52,120 bases of DNA from an uncultured bacterium (GTDB taxonomy: Bacteria > Verrucomicrobiota > Kiritimatiellia > RFP12 > UBA1067). Of this stretch, positions 44,537 through 52,120 are shown piece after piece. The DNA is taken from the NCBI GenBank assembly GCA_902769585.1, contig CACXPT010000001.1, positions 1-52,120 on the forward strand. The letters run 5' to 3'. Each line of letters begins with the position of its first letter. Position 1 is the stretch's first letter. The notes beneath the pieces were generated by a model. The model was given only the letters and a program-made list of their open reading frames with translations, did no database searches and had not been told where the DNA came from. The position numbers were made by a program, and so were the translations under genes.

Positions 44537-45022
44537 TTGACGCAACTCGGTGCATATTCGTCGCCGGTCACCTACATCGAGCTCGGCGACGAGCCGGTGG
44601 TCACCGAGAATTGGCCGGAGAATCCTGCGAGCGTCGAAGGGCAGACGGCGGCTGCTGCATTTGGCGTCACGGGGGATCTTGCCAATGCCAAGGCGGACGA
44701 TCTTGCGACGTGGGCGAAGGCCAAGGGCGTCGATTTCGCCGACAAGGGCGACATAATCCCCGATGCGTTCCTGCTGAACTGTGCGAACAACGCGGCAGCG
44801 GTCGCGACGGCGACGGAGGAAGCCGAGGAGGCGATCAAGATCACGGCGATCACGATCGTGAACGGCGTGCCCCAGCTGACGTGTTCGGAGACATACGGCA
44901 ACGGAAAGGTCGTGATCCAGGGTTCGGCCACGATTGGAAGCACGGCCTCCTGGCACGACGGGAAGCAGTCTGGCGACCGGTTCTTCAAGACCGTCCTTCG
45001 TCTCAAGCCATCGAACGAGTAG
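44537..45022 (+). pseudogene. Orphan C-terminal module of a large secreted protein
   Basis: A 161-codon frame starting at a TTG without a Shine-Dalgarno or signal peptide. From ADDLATWAKAKGVDFADKGD onward it shows the plan of the giant proteins' C-terminal module: a Trp-containing helix, DAF-LLNCA (compare NVFRYAF), a strand pair with AITIVNGVPQ and GKVVIQGSATI, and an end DRFFKTVLRLKP (compare RFFRLKA). It is therefore probably the surviving 3' end of a deleted or rearranged secreted-protein gene. Upstream, CATTTTGCC and CTTTGCCGAAAAT recall the giant-gene promoter block. It may be non-coding now. Confidence 0.55.
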
Positions 45023-45074
45023 ACGAATAGCTGTCATAGCAAGGTCTGTTTGGCTAGATCGTTGACGTGCCTGC

Positions 45075-45104
45075 TTGCTAGGTCGGGGCGCGAAATGGTA
45101 GAAT
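45075..45104 (+). promoter_or_regulatory. Promoter of the GH5-like gene
   Basis: TTGCTA (45075-45080), an 18-bp spacer and extended -10 TGG plus TAGAAT (45096-45104). Only 6 bases separate it from the ATG at 45111, so the predicted transcript starts at the ATG itself. Confidence 0.7.
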
Positions 45105-45110
45105 GTTGCC

Positions 45111-47498
45111 ATGAAAAAGCAAGCATTTGGCATCGTTGCGGCTATTGCCGTCGGGCTGATGGCCGAGGACGTGACGCAGGAGAGATTCGGCACGCTGCGC
45201 TGCTCGTTCGGCGGCGGCATCACCGTGAGCGGACTGATCAACTACGACAACTGGAACAACTCGGCGCAGCCGACATTCTCCGTCTCGAACATGACGGGCT
45301 ACGTGCTCAGCACGCGCGGCAACATGTTCGCGAAAGGCCGGTGGGCGCTCGGGTCCGACGGAGCGGGCGGAGTGACGGCCACGAACGCGTTCACGATGAC
45401 GAAGGACGTGAAGTCGCAAGCGGCCGGCACGCGCGTCTACCTGCCGTTCGCCGCGTTCAAGGGGGCGGCGTGGCGCACGGACACGGGCAAGTCCGGCGTG
45501 TTCCCCACGAACGACCTGCGCAAGGGGCTTTTCACGGGAAAGGATGTGGCGCGTGTCACGTTCGCGACGACGGGCGGCGAGGAAATCTCCTTCGCCTTCC
45601 CGGAGAAGCGATTCGTGCACCTCAGCAACGATGCCGCATGGTGCGACGCCTTCTCGCTGCGTCTCCAGCCGCCGCGCGAGCTGAAGGCGGGCGATTCGAT
45701 CACTGACGTGTTCACCATGTCCGTGAAGGGGCGGTCGCTCTCCTTTACGACGAACCTCCCGACCTACACGGTCGAGGGCACCGACTGGGTACCGGTCAAG
45801 ATGCTGAAGGGCGTCCAGCCGGGCGGCGCTACGGACTTCTCCGGATGGCGCCTGCAGGACGCGCCGGCGGGGAAGTACGGCTGGCTCAAACGCGCGGGCG
45901 GGCACTTCGAGTTCGAGGGGCGTCCGGCCGGCGAACGCGTGAAATTCTACGGCGTCAACCTCGTGAGCAGCTGCTGCTGGCCGCAGAAGCGCCAGGCGGA
46001 CGAGATCGTGGCGAGGCTCGTGCGCAGCGGCTACAACACGGTGCGCCTGCACCACTTCGAGTGCGACGGCGGCATCACCACGGGGACGGGCGACCCGACG
46101 GGCACTGCGCTCAACCCGAAGCGGATGGACCAGATGGACTACCTCGTGGCTAAGTGCATCCAGGCGGGCATCTACGTGGCGATCGACCTCTACTCCTACC
46201 GCACCGCGTCGCCCGAGGTCCGTGCCGAGATGTGGAAGGCGCTCGGACGCACGGCGCCGACGATGCCCGCCTTCCAGGAAATGAAGGTACTCATCCACCT
46301 CTCCGACGCGGGATTCGAGAACTGGAAGACGTACGCAGGCAACCTCCTCAACCACGTTAACTCCTACACGGGGCGCGCGTACAAGGACGAGCCGGGCCTG
46401 CCGCTCATCTGCCTCGTCAACGAGGGCGCGCCAGCGCGGAGCTGGTTCGGGGACAAGAAGGCGACGGAGAGGGACTGCATGGACGTGGAGGAGCGCAGCC
46501 TCGCGCGGATGATCGGGTTCGTGCGGTCGCTCGGCGCGAAGGCGCTGATCACGGACATGAACAACGGCCCCCACCCGCCCGAGAAGATGGCGGTGCGCGA
46601 GAAATGGCTCGACTATTTCGACAATCATTTCTACATCGACCACCCGCAGTGGCTCGGCGTGCGGCTGCACCTGCCGTTCCGTACCCGTAATCTCGACATC
46701 CTCGACTATCCGGAAGGTGTCGGCATGTCGGGCGCGGACCGTGCCGCCGCCGTGCGTCTCCCCACGATGCCATATACGATCACCGAGTGGAACTTCTCGG
46801 GGCCGGGCGCGTTCCGCTACCAGGGTGGAATCTACACGGCGGCGCTCGCCGTGCAGGGGCAGTGGGACGGCCTGTGGCGCTTCACCTACGCGCACGGCAT
46901 CCAGAACCTCTTCGACACCTCCAAAGCCGCCAGCGGCAGCTTCGACGTGATGCTCGACCCGCTCCAGCAGGCAAGCGAACGCGCGCTCGTGGCGCTCTAC
47001 CTGCGCGGCGACGCGGCGGACGGGGAGAACGTGGCGAAGATCGACCGAGCGGCGAAGACGATGTCTGTGGACACGCCCCGCACGCAAGGCGGCTTCGCGC
47101 GCGTTGGCGGCGGGTTCGCGACGTCGGGCATGGACGTGCGCCTGGACGGCGCGCACGGGGCCGTGTGGGCCACGGCCGTGGACGGCAAGCCGCTCGCGGA
47201 GTCGTCGCGCATCCTCGTGACGCACCTCACCGAAGTGCAGAACACGGGCGTCCAGTGGGCGGATCCCGAGCATCGGGTTGTCCTGAAGCGCGGCGGCTTG
47301 CCGATGCTGGCGCGCGCCGGCGCGGCGGACGTTTCGCTGAAGGTCGTGCCCGGTCCGTGGAAGGCGTACGCGCTCGGCACGGACGGCGCGCGGCGCGGCG
47401 AGGTGCCGGTTTCGTTCGCGGAAGGGCGTCTGCGCCTCGCGGCGCACACCGCGCGCGATCCCCAAAACGCGACGCTCCTTTACGAACTCGCCCGCTGA
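45111..47498 (+). CDS. Secreted GH5-like (cellulase-fold) glycoside hydrolase
   Basis: A 795-residue protein with a short signal peptide (AFGIVAAIAVGLMAE). Residues 15-250 form an N-terminal beta-rich region. The clan-A barrel starts at VKFYGVNLVSSCCWPQKRQA, with VRSGYNTVRLHHFECDGG and AGIYVAIDLYSY. Likely acid/base Glu438 is in CLVNEGAP (Gly replaces the usual Pro), and the nucleophile Glu559 is in YTITEWNFSGPG. A C-terminal beta domain follows. The substrate is unknown. It appears to be related in plan to the frameshifted minus-strand gene at 48682. It starts immediately after its -10 box, without a Shine-Dalgarno. Confidence 0.75.
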   Translation: MKKQAFGIVAAIAVGLMAEDVTQERFGTLRCSFGGGITVSGLINYDNWNNSAQPTFSVSNMTGYVLSTRGNMFAKGRWALGSDGAGGVTATNAFTMTKDVKSQAAGTRVYLPFAAFKGAAWRTDTGKSGVFPTNDLRKGLFTGKDVARVTFATTGGEEISFAFPEKRFVHLSNDAAWCDAFSLRLQPPRELKAGDSITDVFTMSVKGRSLSFTTNLPTYTVEGTDWVPVKMLKGVQPGGATDFSGWRLQDAPAGKYGWLKRAGGHFEFEGRPAGERVKFYGVNLVSSCCWPQKRQADEIVARLVRSGYNTVRLHHFECDGGITTGTGDPTGTALNPKRMDQMDYLVAKCIQAGIYVAIDLYSYRTASPEVRAEMWKALGRTAPTMPAFQEMKVLIHLSDAGFENWKTYAGNLLNHVNSYTGRAYKDEPGLPLICLVNEGAPARSWFGDKKATERDCMDVEERSLARMIGFVRSLGAKALITDMNNGPHPPEKMAVREKWLDYFDNHFYIDHPQWLGVRLHLPFRTRNLDILDYPEGVGMSGADRAAAVRLPTMPYTITEWNFSGPGAFRYQGGIYTAALAVQGQWDGLWRFTYAHGIQNLFDTSKAASGSFDVMLDPLQQASERALVALYLRGDAADGENVAKIDRAAKTMSVDTPRTQGGFARVGGGFATSGMDVRLDGAHGAVWATAVDGKPLAESSRILVTHLTEVQNTGVQWADPEHRVVLKRGGLPMLARAGAADVSLKVVPGPWKAYALGTDGARRGEVPVSFAEGRLRLAAHTARDPQNATLLYELAR

Positions 47499-47504
47499 CG
47501 TCCG

Positions 47505-47552
47505 TTGCGCCGATGCGTTGAGAATTTTGATATACTTTCTTCCAAAATTCTC
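47505..47552 (+). promoter_or_regulatory. queA promoter with a palindrome around the -10 box
   Basis: The extended -10 is TGA plus TATACT (47528-47536); TTGCGC (47505-47510) is a -35 candidate but with a long 20-bp spacer. Perfect 9-bp arms GAGAATTTT (47520-47528) and AAAATTCTC (47544-47552) embrace the -10 box and the likely start site, so this may be an operator or a 5' mRNA hairpin. Confidence 0.5.
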
Positions 47553-47568
47553 GAAAGAAAAGATACAC

Positions 47569-48678
47569 ATGAAGACTCGTCAGTTCTGGTATCCGCTTCC
47601 TACGCGCCTGATCGCGCAGCAGCCTGTCGACGTGCGCGGCACGGAGCGCATGATGGTGCTGCACCGAGACACGTGCGTGCTGGAGCATCGGCACATAGCG
47701 GACATTGTGGAATACCTCGACGCGAAGGACCTGCTCGTGGTCAACGACACGAAGGTGTTCCCTGCGCGGCTGCTAGGCACATGGAGCGATTCGCCGGGGG
47801 CGGTGGAGGTGCTGATGGTGTCGCCAGCCACGGACGCCGACGCGCTGGACGCGGAAGGGGGGCAGCGGCGCGTTGAGGACAACGCGTCCTACCAGGTGAC
47901 GTGGTCGTGCATGATAGGGTCGGGAAGGCCGAGCCGGGAAGGGCAGGTGGCCGTGTTCGGGCCGAACCGCGAGCTGGCGGTAGAGCTGGTCCAGAAGCTG
48001 GACGGCGGGATGTGGCGCTGCACGTTCCGCTCGTCGCGTCCGCTTGCGGAGCTGCTGGACGAGTTCGGGCACACTCCCGTGCCGCCTTACGTCCACCGCG
48101 ACGGAACGCCGGAAGAGGAGGCGTTCGACCGCGAGCGGTACCAGACGATCTACGCGCGCGAGACCGGGTCGGTGGCCGCGCCTACGGCCGGGCTGCACTT
48201 TACCTCGGAGATATTCGCGGCGCTTGAGGCGAAGGGGGTGAAGCGCACGGCCGTCACGCTCCATGTGGGACCGGGCACGTTCCGCCCCGTGAAGTGCGTG
48301 GAGATCGAGGACCACCACATGGACTACGAGGCGTACACCGTGACGCAGGAGGCGGCGGACGCCATCAACGCGTGCAAGGCGCGCGGCGGGCGCGTGGTGT
48401 GCGTCGGTTCCACATCGGTGCGGACGCTCGAGACAGTGGCGGCGGCGAACGGCGGAAAGGTGGTGGCGGCCCACGGGGCCTCTAACATCTTCATCTATCC
48501 GCCATACAAGTTCGCCGTCACGGACGCGATGCTCACGAACTTCCACCTGCCGCAGTCCACGCTGCTCATGATGGTGAGCGCACTCGCGGGACGCGAACGC
48601 ATCCTGAGCGCATACGCGCTCGCCGTACGGGCCGAGTACCGGTTCTTCTCCTACGGCGACTGCATGCTCATCGTCTGA
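47569..48678 (+). CDS. queA: S-adenosylmethionine:tRNA ribosyltransferase-isomerase
   Basis: Adds the epoxycyclopentane precursor from SAM to 7-deazaguanine-modified tRNA in queuosine synthesis. The 369 residues show QueA landmarks: FWYPLPTRLIAQQP at the N-terminus, LLVVNDTKVFPARL, TAGLHFTSEI, LHVGPGTFRPVK, RVVCVGSTSVRTLE and the C-terminal NFHLPQSTLLMMVSALAG. An insertion (about residues 90-115, SPATDADALDAEGG and on) sits in a variable loop. The ATG at 47569 has GAAAGAAAAG upstream. It converges with the minus-strand glycoside hydrolase with only 3 bases between stop codons. No other que gene is present. Confidence 0.95.
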   Translation: MKTRQFWYPLPTRLIAQQPVDVRGTERMMVLHRDTCVLEHRHIADIVEYLDAKDLLVVNDTKVFPARLLGTWSDSPGAVEVLMVSPATDADALDAEGGQRRVEDNASYQVTWSCMIGSGRPSREGQVAVFGPNRELAVELVQKLDGGMWRCTFRSSRPLAELLDEFGHTPVPPYVHRDGTPEEEAFDRERYQTIYARETGSVAAPTAGLHFTSEIFAALEAKGVKRTAVTLHVGPGTFRPVKCVEIEDHHMDYEAYTVTQEAADAINACKARGGRVVCVGSTSVRTLETVAAANGGKVVAAHGASNIFIYPPYKFAVTDAMLTNFHLPQSTLLMMVSALAGRERILSAYALAVRAEYRFFSYGDCMLIV

Positions 48679-48681
48679 CCG

Positions 48682-51150
48682 CTACTGTTCGACGAGATAC
48701 CATACCGTCTGGTATTTCTCGGAAATGTCAAAGGTGGCGAAGCCATCTTTCGCCTGCACGTCGAACGCGGCGCCGAGCGGACGCGCGTCGCCGTCGAGCG
48801 GCGTCACGCGCACCGTGCCGGTGGCAGGAATGCGGATCGTGGCGCGCACGCCCTCGCAAACGTAGGGCGCATCTCCCATCGCCTTCATCGTCGTGATGCG
48901 CTCGTCCAGCGTCCGCGTGCCGTCGGCAGGCTGCAGCGCCTCGTCCGATCCGACGCGCGTGAGCTTCGCGCCCGACGCCTGCTGGTAGCCGGTCGCCGCT
49001 AAAAGGCGCTTGCCCGGCGAGAGTTCCGTGAAGGAGATCGCCGCCCAACCCATGAGCGTGTCGCCAAGCGTCACCTTGAAGCCGTCGGCGAATTCGTGTG
49101 CCGTGCCTGCGCCGCCGAACATAGAGACGAACTTCGTGCGCGGGGTGTCCACGGCGTACCACTCTTTCCCGGGCTGCGTCGCGTCCCAGCGAAGTTCGCC
49201 GGTGGAAGACACCGTGGCGCGGTCACTGCAGGAGGGGCGCAATTCATTGCGCCCGCGGCGGTCGCAGCAAGCTGCGACCCTCCCCGGGAGATCCACAAGA
49301 ACGCGCCCGGTCACCGTCTTGAGGCAGGCGAGGGGATCCGTGTCGTGGATGTGCGTGCCGCGGGCGAAGCCCGTCTGGATGATCGCGTTGCGCTCGTCCG
49401 CGCGCCGCAGCTCGTACGCGATGCGTGCCTCCTCCTCGCCGCTCTTCACATCCCCGCGCACGAACATGTTCACGGACGCGGGGAGGTGTGCGAGGTACTT
49501 GGCGTTGCTGCGCATGTCGAGGAACCGACGCCCCCCGTAAGTGTGTTCCGAATTGTGCGACCAGGTGTAGGCGTGGAACGCGGCCGTGTTCTGGAACGCC
49601 GCCACGGAGAGCGCAATCGGGAAGAACTCGGCGGCGGTCGCCATCTGACTCATCATGCTCGCCTCGCTGATGGTGAACGGCTTGCCGAAGACACGGTTCT
49701 CGAATATCCGTTGCATGTTCCGGCCACCCTTTTCATCGACACTGCGTACGATGGACTTGTTGAAGCAGTACCATCCGCTCATGTCCCACGGTTTTCCCAG
49801 CCACCCGATGAGGCCACCATAGTAAAAATGGTCGTCGATGAAGTCGCCGTACGCCTGCGGGTAGTGCGCGCCGTAGTCGGCCGTGCCGCAGTTCACCGGT
49901 GCGCGCGCCTTCATCTCGTTCTTCACGTAACCGTACATCTCCTTCCAGTAGCGGTCCTCCACGTCGAGGATGAACGCGGAGAGGTCGTGCGTGCGCGCGG
50001 CGGAACGCTCGCGGCCCAGTCCGACCGTGCCGTCCTCCAGCGTCTCGTTCGGCTCCAAGCCCAGCTCGCCGCCGCGCACGAAGGAAAGATCGGCCAGTTC
50101 GTAGGTGCCCCTCTTGTTGAACTGCACCTGCACGCGGTTGTCCGCGTCCGTCACGAGCGCCGCCGCCCGCAGGCGGATCTCCTGCCATTCCGGCCCCGTC
50201 TGGACGCTGCGCTCGCAACCCTGGTTGCCCCAGGGGCGTCCATGCTGGCAGACCCTGAATATCGCGGTTCCGTTTTTCTCGGACCGTATCCTGAACGAGA
50301 CCGTGTACGGCTGCCGCTCGTTCAACGGCACGCCGACGAGCGCGAACTTGCGCACCTTCGTGGCGTCGATGCGCACGAGGCCCTTCGCCGAATCGAACGC
50401 ATAGTCCTTCGGTGCCTTCCCGTTCCCGTATCCTTCCGTGTGCCAGTGCGCACGCGCGAACGCGGCGGCGTCCTTCCAGGTGTCGGGCGGCAGAACGTCC
50501 GGCTCCAGCGGCGAGGATACGACCCACGCCTCGCGCAGACGCGCCGTCGTGCCGTACTTCGCGCGCAGCCAGTCGCAGAACTGTCGGCCGAGCTCACGGC
50601 GGAAATAGGGCGTGAGGTTGTCCTCCAGGTTCCACTTGAACCAGCAGATCGCCAGCGAACACTCGTTGTTGATCTCCCACGTCATCACGGCCGGATCGTC
50701 GCGGTAGGCGAGTCCGGTGTAGGGATTGACGTGGTTGAAGATCGTGCGGACAAACTCCTTCTGGTGGAGGATGAACGTGGGGTCGAAGTTGTCGAGTCCC
50801 TTGTTCTCCTTCATCGTCTGCTTGAAGCCCTTGAAGCGGTAGCCGGCCGTCCGCGCCGAATGGAGGTTCATGTCTGCGGAGATGCCGCGCTGCTTCAGCT
50901 GGAAGAACAGCCAGTCGAAGCGGGCGAGCAGGTCGGGGTCGATGCCCTTCGAGAAATCCTTGTCCGCGCGCCGCTGCCACGTGTACTGCGGGAAGATGCG
51001 CACGGCGTTGATGCCCCACCGCGCGAGGCGTTCCGCCATCGCGGGCGCGTCCGCCTTCTCGGGGAGCGCCGCCGGACCGTACAGGTTCACGCCGAAGAAA
51101 CGGCGCACCCGAGAGGAACCCGCCCGTGCCGGCCGGTTCACGCCCTTCAT
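48682..51150 (-). CDS. GH5-like glycoside hydrolase body, separated from its signal peptide by a frameshift
   Basis: An open frame of 822 codons. The barrel begins RRFFGVNLYGPAALPEKADA, with RLARWGINAVRIFPQ, DMNLHSARTAGYR and the acid/base candidate Glu163 in TWEINNECS; the nucleophile is probably in FTISEASMM. Between these lies a carbohydrate-binding-like beta-sandwich insert (PYTVSFRIRSEKNGTAIFR). The first 14 or so residues do not look native: the ATG at 51150 lies on the edge of a palindrome. The signal peptide is in another frame (51334 onward). Two REP-like palindromes at 49231-49283 are read in frame (PGRVAACCDRRGRNELRPSC). As it stands the enzyme would not be exported, so the gene is probably damaged, unless the sequence contains an error. 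Confidence 0.72.
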   Translation of the reverse strand: MKGVNRPARAGSSRVRRFFGVNLYGPAALPEKADAPAMAERLARWGINAVRIFPQYTWQRRADKDFSKGIDPDLLARFDWLFFQLKQRGISADMNLHSARTAGYRFKGFKQTMKENKGLDNFDPTFILHQKEFVRTIFNHVNPYTGLAYRDDPAVMTWEINNECSLAICWFKWNLEDNLTPYFRRELGRQFCDWLRAKYGTTARLREAWVVSSPLEPDVLPPDTWKDAAAFARAHWHTEGYGNGKAPKDYAFDSAKGLVRIDATKVRKFALVGVPLNERQPYTVSFRIRSEKNGTAIFRVCQHGRPWGNQGCERSVQTGPEWQEIRLRAAALVTDADNRVQVQFNKRGTYELADLSFVRGGELGLEPNETLEDGTVGLGRERSAARTHDLSAFILDVEDRYWKEMYGYVKNEMKARAPVNCGTADYGAHYPQAYGDFIDDHFYYGGLIGWLGKPWDMSGWYCFNKSIVRSVDEKGGRNMQRIFENRVFGKPFTISEASMMSQMATAAEFFPIALSVAAFQNTAAFHAYTWSHNSEHTYGGRRFLDMRSNAKYLAHLPASVNMFVRGDVKSGEEEARIAYELRRADERNAIIQTGFARGTHIHDTDPLACLKTVTGRVLVDLPGRVAACCDRRGRNELRPSCSDRATVSSTGELRWDATQPGKEWYAVDTPRTKFVSMFGGAGTAHEFADGFKVTLGDTLMGWAAISFTELSPGKRLLAATGYQQASGAKLTRVGSDEALQPADGTRTLDERITTMKAMGDAPYVCEGVRATIRIPATGTVRVTPLDGDARPLGAAFDVQAKDGFATFDISEKYQTVWYLVEQ
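49231..49283. repeat. REP-like pair, heads outward, in the GH5-like gene
   Basis: Plus element 49231-49254 (head GGAG, stem GGGCGCAA, loop TTCA) and minus element 49257-49283 (head GGAG, stem GGTCGCAG, loop CTTG). Both stems are perfect 8-bp. Translated in frame on the minus strand. Confidence 0.9.
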
Positions 51151-51334
51151 GCGGGCGCAATAAATTGCGCCCCTCCCGCATGCGTGTCAATGTCCACAGG
51201 TCTGGCAAGTTCTCGCCTTCCATCGCGAACGGGAAGATGCGCGGCGCTTCGCACTTCGTCTCCCCCGCCACGGCGGCCAGAGTGAACAAAAGGGAAACCT
51301 GAATCACTTTCAGCATTTGTTTCATACCTTTCAT
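51115..51334 (-). pseudogene. Signal peptide and N-terminus of the frameshifted glycoside hydrolase
   Basis: The ATG at 51334 overlaps the stop of the upstream beta-lactamase-like gene (TGATG). It encodes a clear signal peptide (QMLKVIQVSLLFTLAAVAGE), then FAMEGENLPDLWTLTR. Next comes an insertion MREGRNLLRPHEG from the palindrome at 51151-51177, then REPAGTGGFLS. The PAGTGGF motif normally precedes the barrel strand found, one frame over, at RRFFGVNLYG. The break therefore lies near 51100-51125, with probable loss of some codons as well. Confidence 0.65.
51149..51181 (-). repeat. REP-like palindrome at the frameshift of the GH5-like gene
   Basis: The minus-oriented element has head GGAG (51176-51173), stem GGGCGCAA and loop TTTA. 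Outer arms ATGCGGG (51149-51155) and CCCGCAT (51175-51181) are also complementary. Confidence 0.85.
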
Positions 51335-52120
51335 CAGTTTCCGAAGGCCGTGGGCGGCGTGCCCTGGATCTTGTCGGCCGCGGCGTGCCAGTCTTTCTTC
51401 AACTGGAAGAACGCGCTGCCTGCCTTGTTTTCGGTCTGTATGAAGAAGACGCGGCTGTGGCCGGTGCGCAGGTTGGCGCGCTGGTCGGTGCGCATCGCCC
51501 CCTCGTGTCCGAACCAGTCGCCGTACAGCCAGCTGCCGCACGTGTAGGGATGGACGATGCCGGCGGAGGTCTGCTTGACGGCGAAGATGGAATCGAACGT
51601 CTTGCGCGAGATGATGGTCTTGCCCTTCCATTCGCCGTGGTGGGCCAGCATCTGCGAAAAGGCGACCATGTCGCGCGGCGTGGAGAAGAGGCCGCCGCTG
51701 GCGGAGGGGAAGACGGGCTTCGCCTTGGGGAAGACAAGCTGTTGTACGCAGTGGTCAGCCGCCGGACGTAGAGGCTTGTCATCGGACGTGTAGGCGCAGA
51801 CGAGGCGCGTGAGCTGTTCGGCGTTCGGCGTGAACGTCGTGTCCTTCATGCCGAGCGGGTCGAGGATGCGTTCCTTGAGAAACACCTCGTAGGGCTTGCC
51901 GACTGCGACTTCCAGACAGGCCGCCGCCGTGCAGATCCAGGCGTTGCCATAGGCGAACGTCTCGCCCGGCTGGAAGGAAAGCGGACGTGCGGCGAGCTGT
52001 CGGGCCACCTCGCGGAGTGGGATGTCGCGGTTGACCACGCCCGTGCCGCCGCGCCAGCCCGTCGTGTGCGTCGTGAGGTGGCGGATGGTGAGCGGACGAT
52101 TCGGCTTGGAGCCGTCCTTC
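51334..52120 (-). CDS. Serine beta-lactamase-like hydrolase (class C/PBP-type), 5' end outside window
   Basis: The frame is open to the window edge. The visible C-terminal 262 residues begin KDGSKPNRPLTIRHLTTHTT, the conserved region after the SxxK nucleophile, which itself lies outside the window. The Tyr motif is FAYGN, followed by YEVFLKERILDPLGMKDTTF, typical of PF00144 esterase/beta-lactamase-like proteins. SASGGLFSTPRDMVAFSQML and GHEGAMRTD (the HxG equivalent of KTG) complete the fold. Most such proteins are esterases or peptidases rather than antibiotic-resistance enzymes. It is followed, with one base overlap, by the signal peptide of the frameshifted glycoside hydrolase, so they share an operon. 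Confidence 0.85.
   Translation of the reverse strand, partial: KDGSKPNRPLTIRHLTTHTTGWRGGTGVVNRDIPLREVARQLAARPLSFQPGETFAYGNAWICTAAACLEVAVGKPYEVFLKERILDPLGMKDTTFTPNAEQLTRLVCAYTSDDKPLRPAADHCVQQLVFPKAKPVFPSASGGLFSTPRDMVAFSQMLAHHGEWKGKTIISRKTFDSIFAVKQTSAGIVHPYTCGSWLYGDWFGHEGAMRTDQRANLRTGHSRVFFIQTENKAGSAFFQLKKDWHAAADKIQGTPPTAFGN

Noticed and set aside
47520..47568. preQ1 riboswitch upstream of queA
   Set aside because: The leader is only about 30 nt, lacks the C-rich loop and A-rich tail of preQ1-I, and is better explained as a promoter with a palindrome.
51334..52120. Antibiotic-resistance beta-lactamase
   Set aside because: The HxG motif and surroundings fit the broad PF00144 esterase/peptidase group. 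The nucleophile region is outside the window and nothing indicates resistance.

Overview
The window looks like a chromosomal segment of a high-GC, Gram-negative bacterium of the PVC group, most plausibly a gut-type member of the Kiritimatiellota (former Verrucomicrobia subdivision 5). This is inference from content, not from a marker gene. It rests on secreted glycan-degrading enzymes, a DUF4838 protein, an FGE-sulfatase-like protein and two giant 'AGIGGG' beta-solenoid proteins, mixed with ordinary biosynthetic genes. I see no rRNA, tRNA, CRISPR array, prophage or transposase.

Layout. 1-2743: the end of a glycoside-hydrolase-like gene, then two minus-strand genes (alkaline-phosphatase-superfamily metalloenzyme, membrane-anchored protein). 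2744-12741: housekeeping block with homoserine dehydrogenase, a GMP synthase without its glutaminase domain, PTS enzyme I, a sodium:neurotransmitter-type symporter, a Tat-exported phosphoesterase, an M20 peptidase and ilvBN. 12742-19488: glycan genes (beta-propeller glycosidase, nagA, a large TIM-barrel-type protein, GH43) interleaved with folE and an FmdB zinc ribbon. 19605-25862: a tight five-gene operon (small secreted protein, FGE-like protein, DUF4838 protein, GntR regulator, N-terminally truncated AAA/PD-(D/E)XK ATPase). 25863-41988: two adjacent giant secreted repeat proteins (2306 and 2957 aa) with matching promoters, signal peptides and C-terminal modules. 42000-45022: an ATPase N-terminal remnant, a GPH-type sugar symporter, a DUF2235 hydrolase and an orphan C-terminal module. 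45075-52120: a GH5-like enzyme, queA, a frameshifted GH5-like enzyme and a partial serine beta-lactamase-like protein. No gene-free stretch exceeds 300 bases; the shorter gaps hold promoters, hairpins and purine-rich repeats, described individually.

The most unusual signal is a family of at least 19 REP-like palindromes, each a GGTAG or GGAG head followed by an 8-9 bp stem. They lie inside coding sequences in frame: 13 in the DUF4838 gene, 3 in the sugar symporter and 3 in the frameshifted glycoside hydrolase. Eight different stem sequences are each self-complementary, so structure is kept while sequence changes. Other notable points are extended -10 promoters placed 6-10 nt from start codons (candidate leaderless mRNAs), overlapping divergent -35 boxes, arrays of AGGTGA (complementary to the 16S rRNA tail) in consecutive gene gaps, and a recent 783-nt internal duplication in the larger giant gene.
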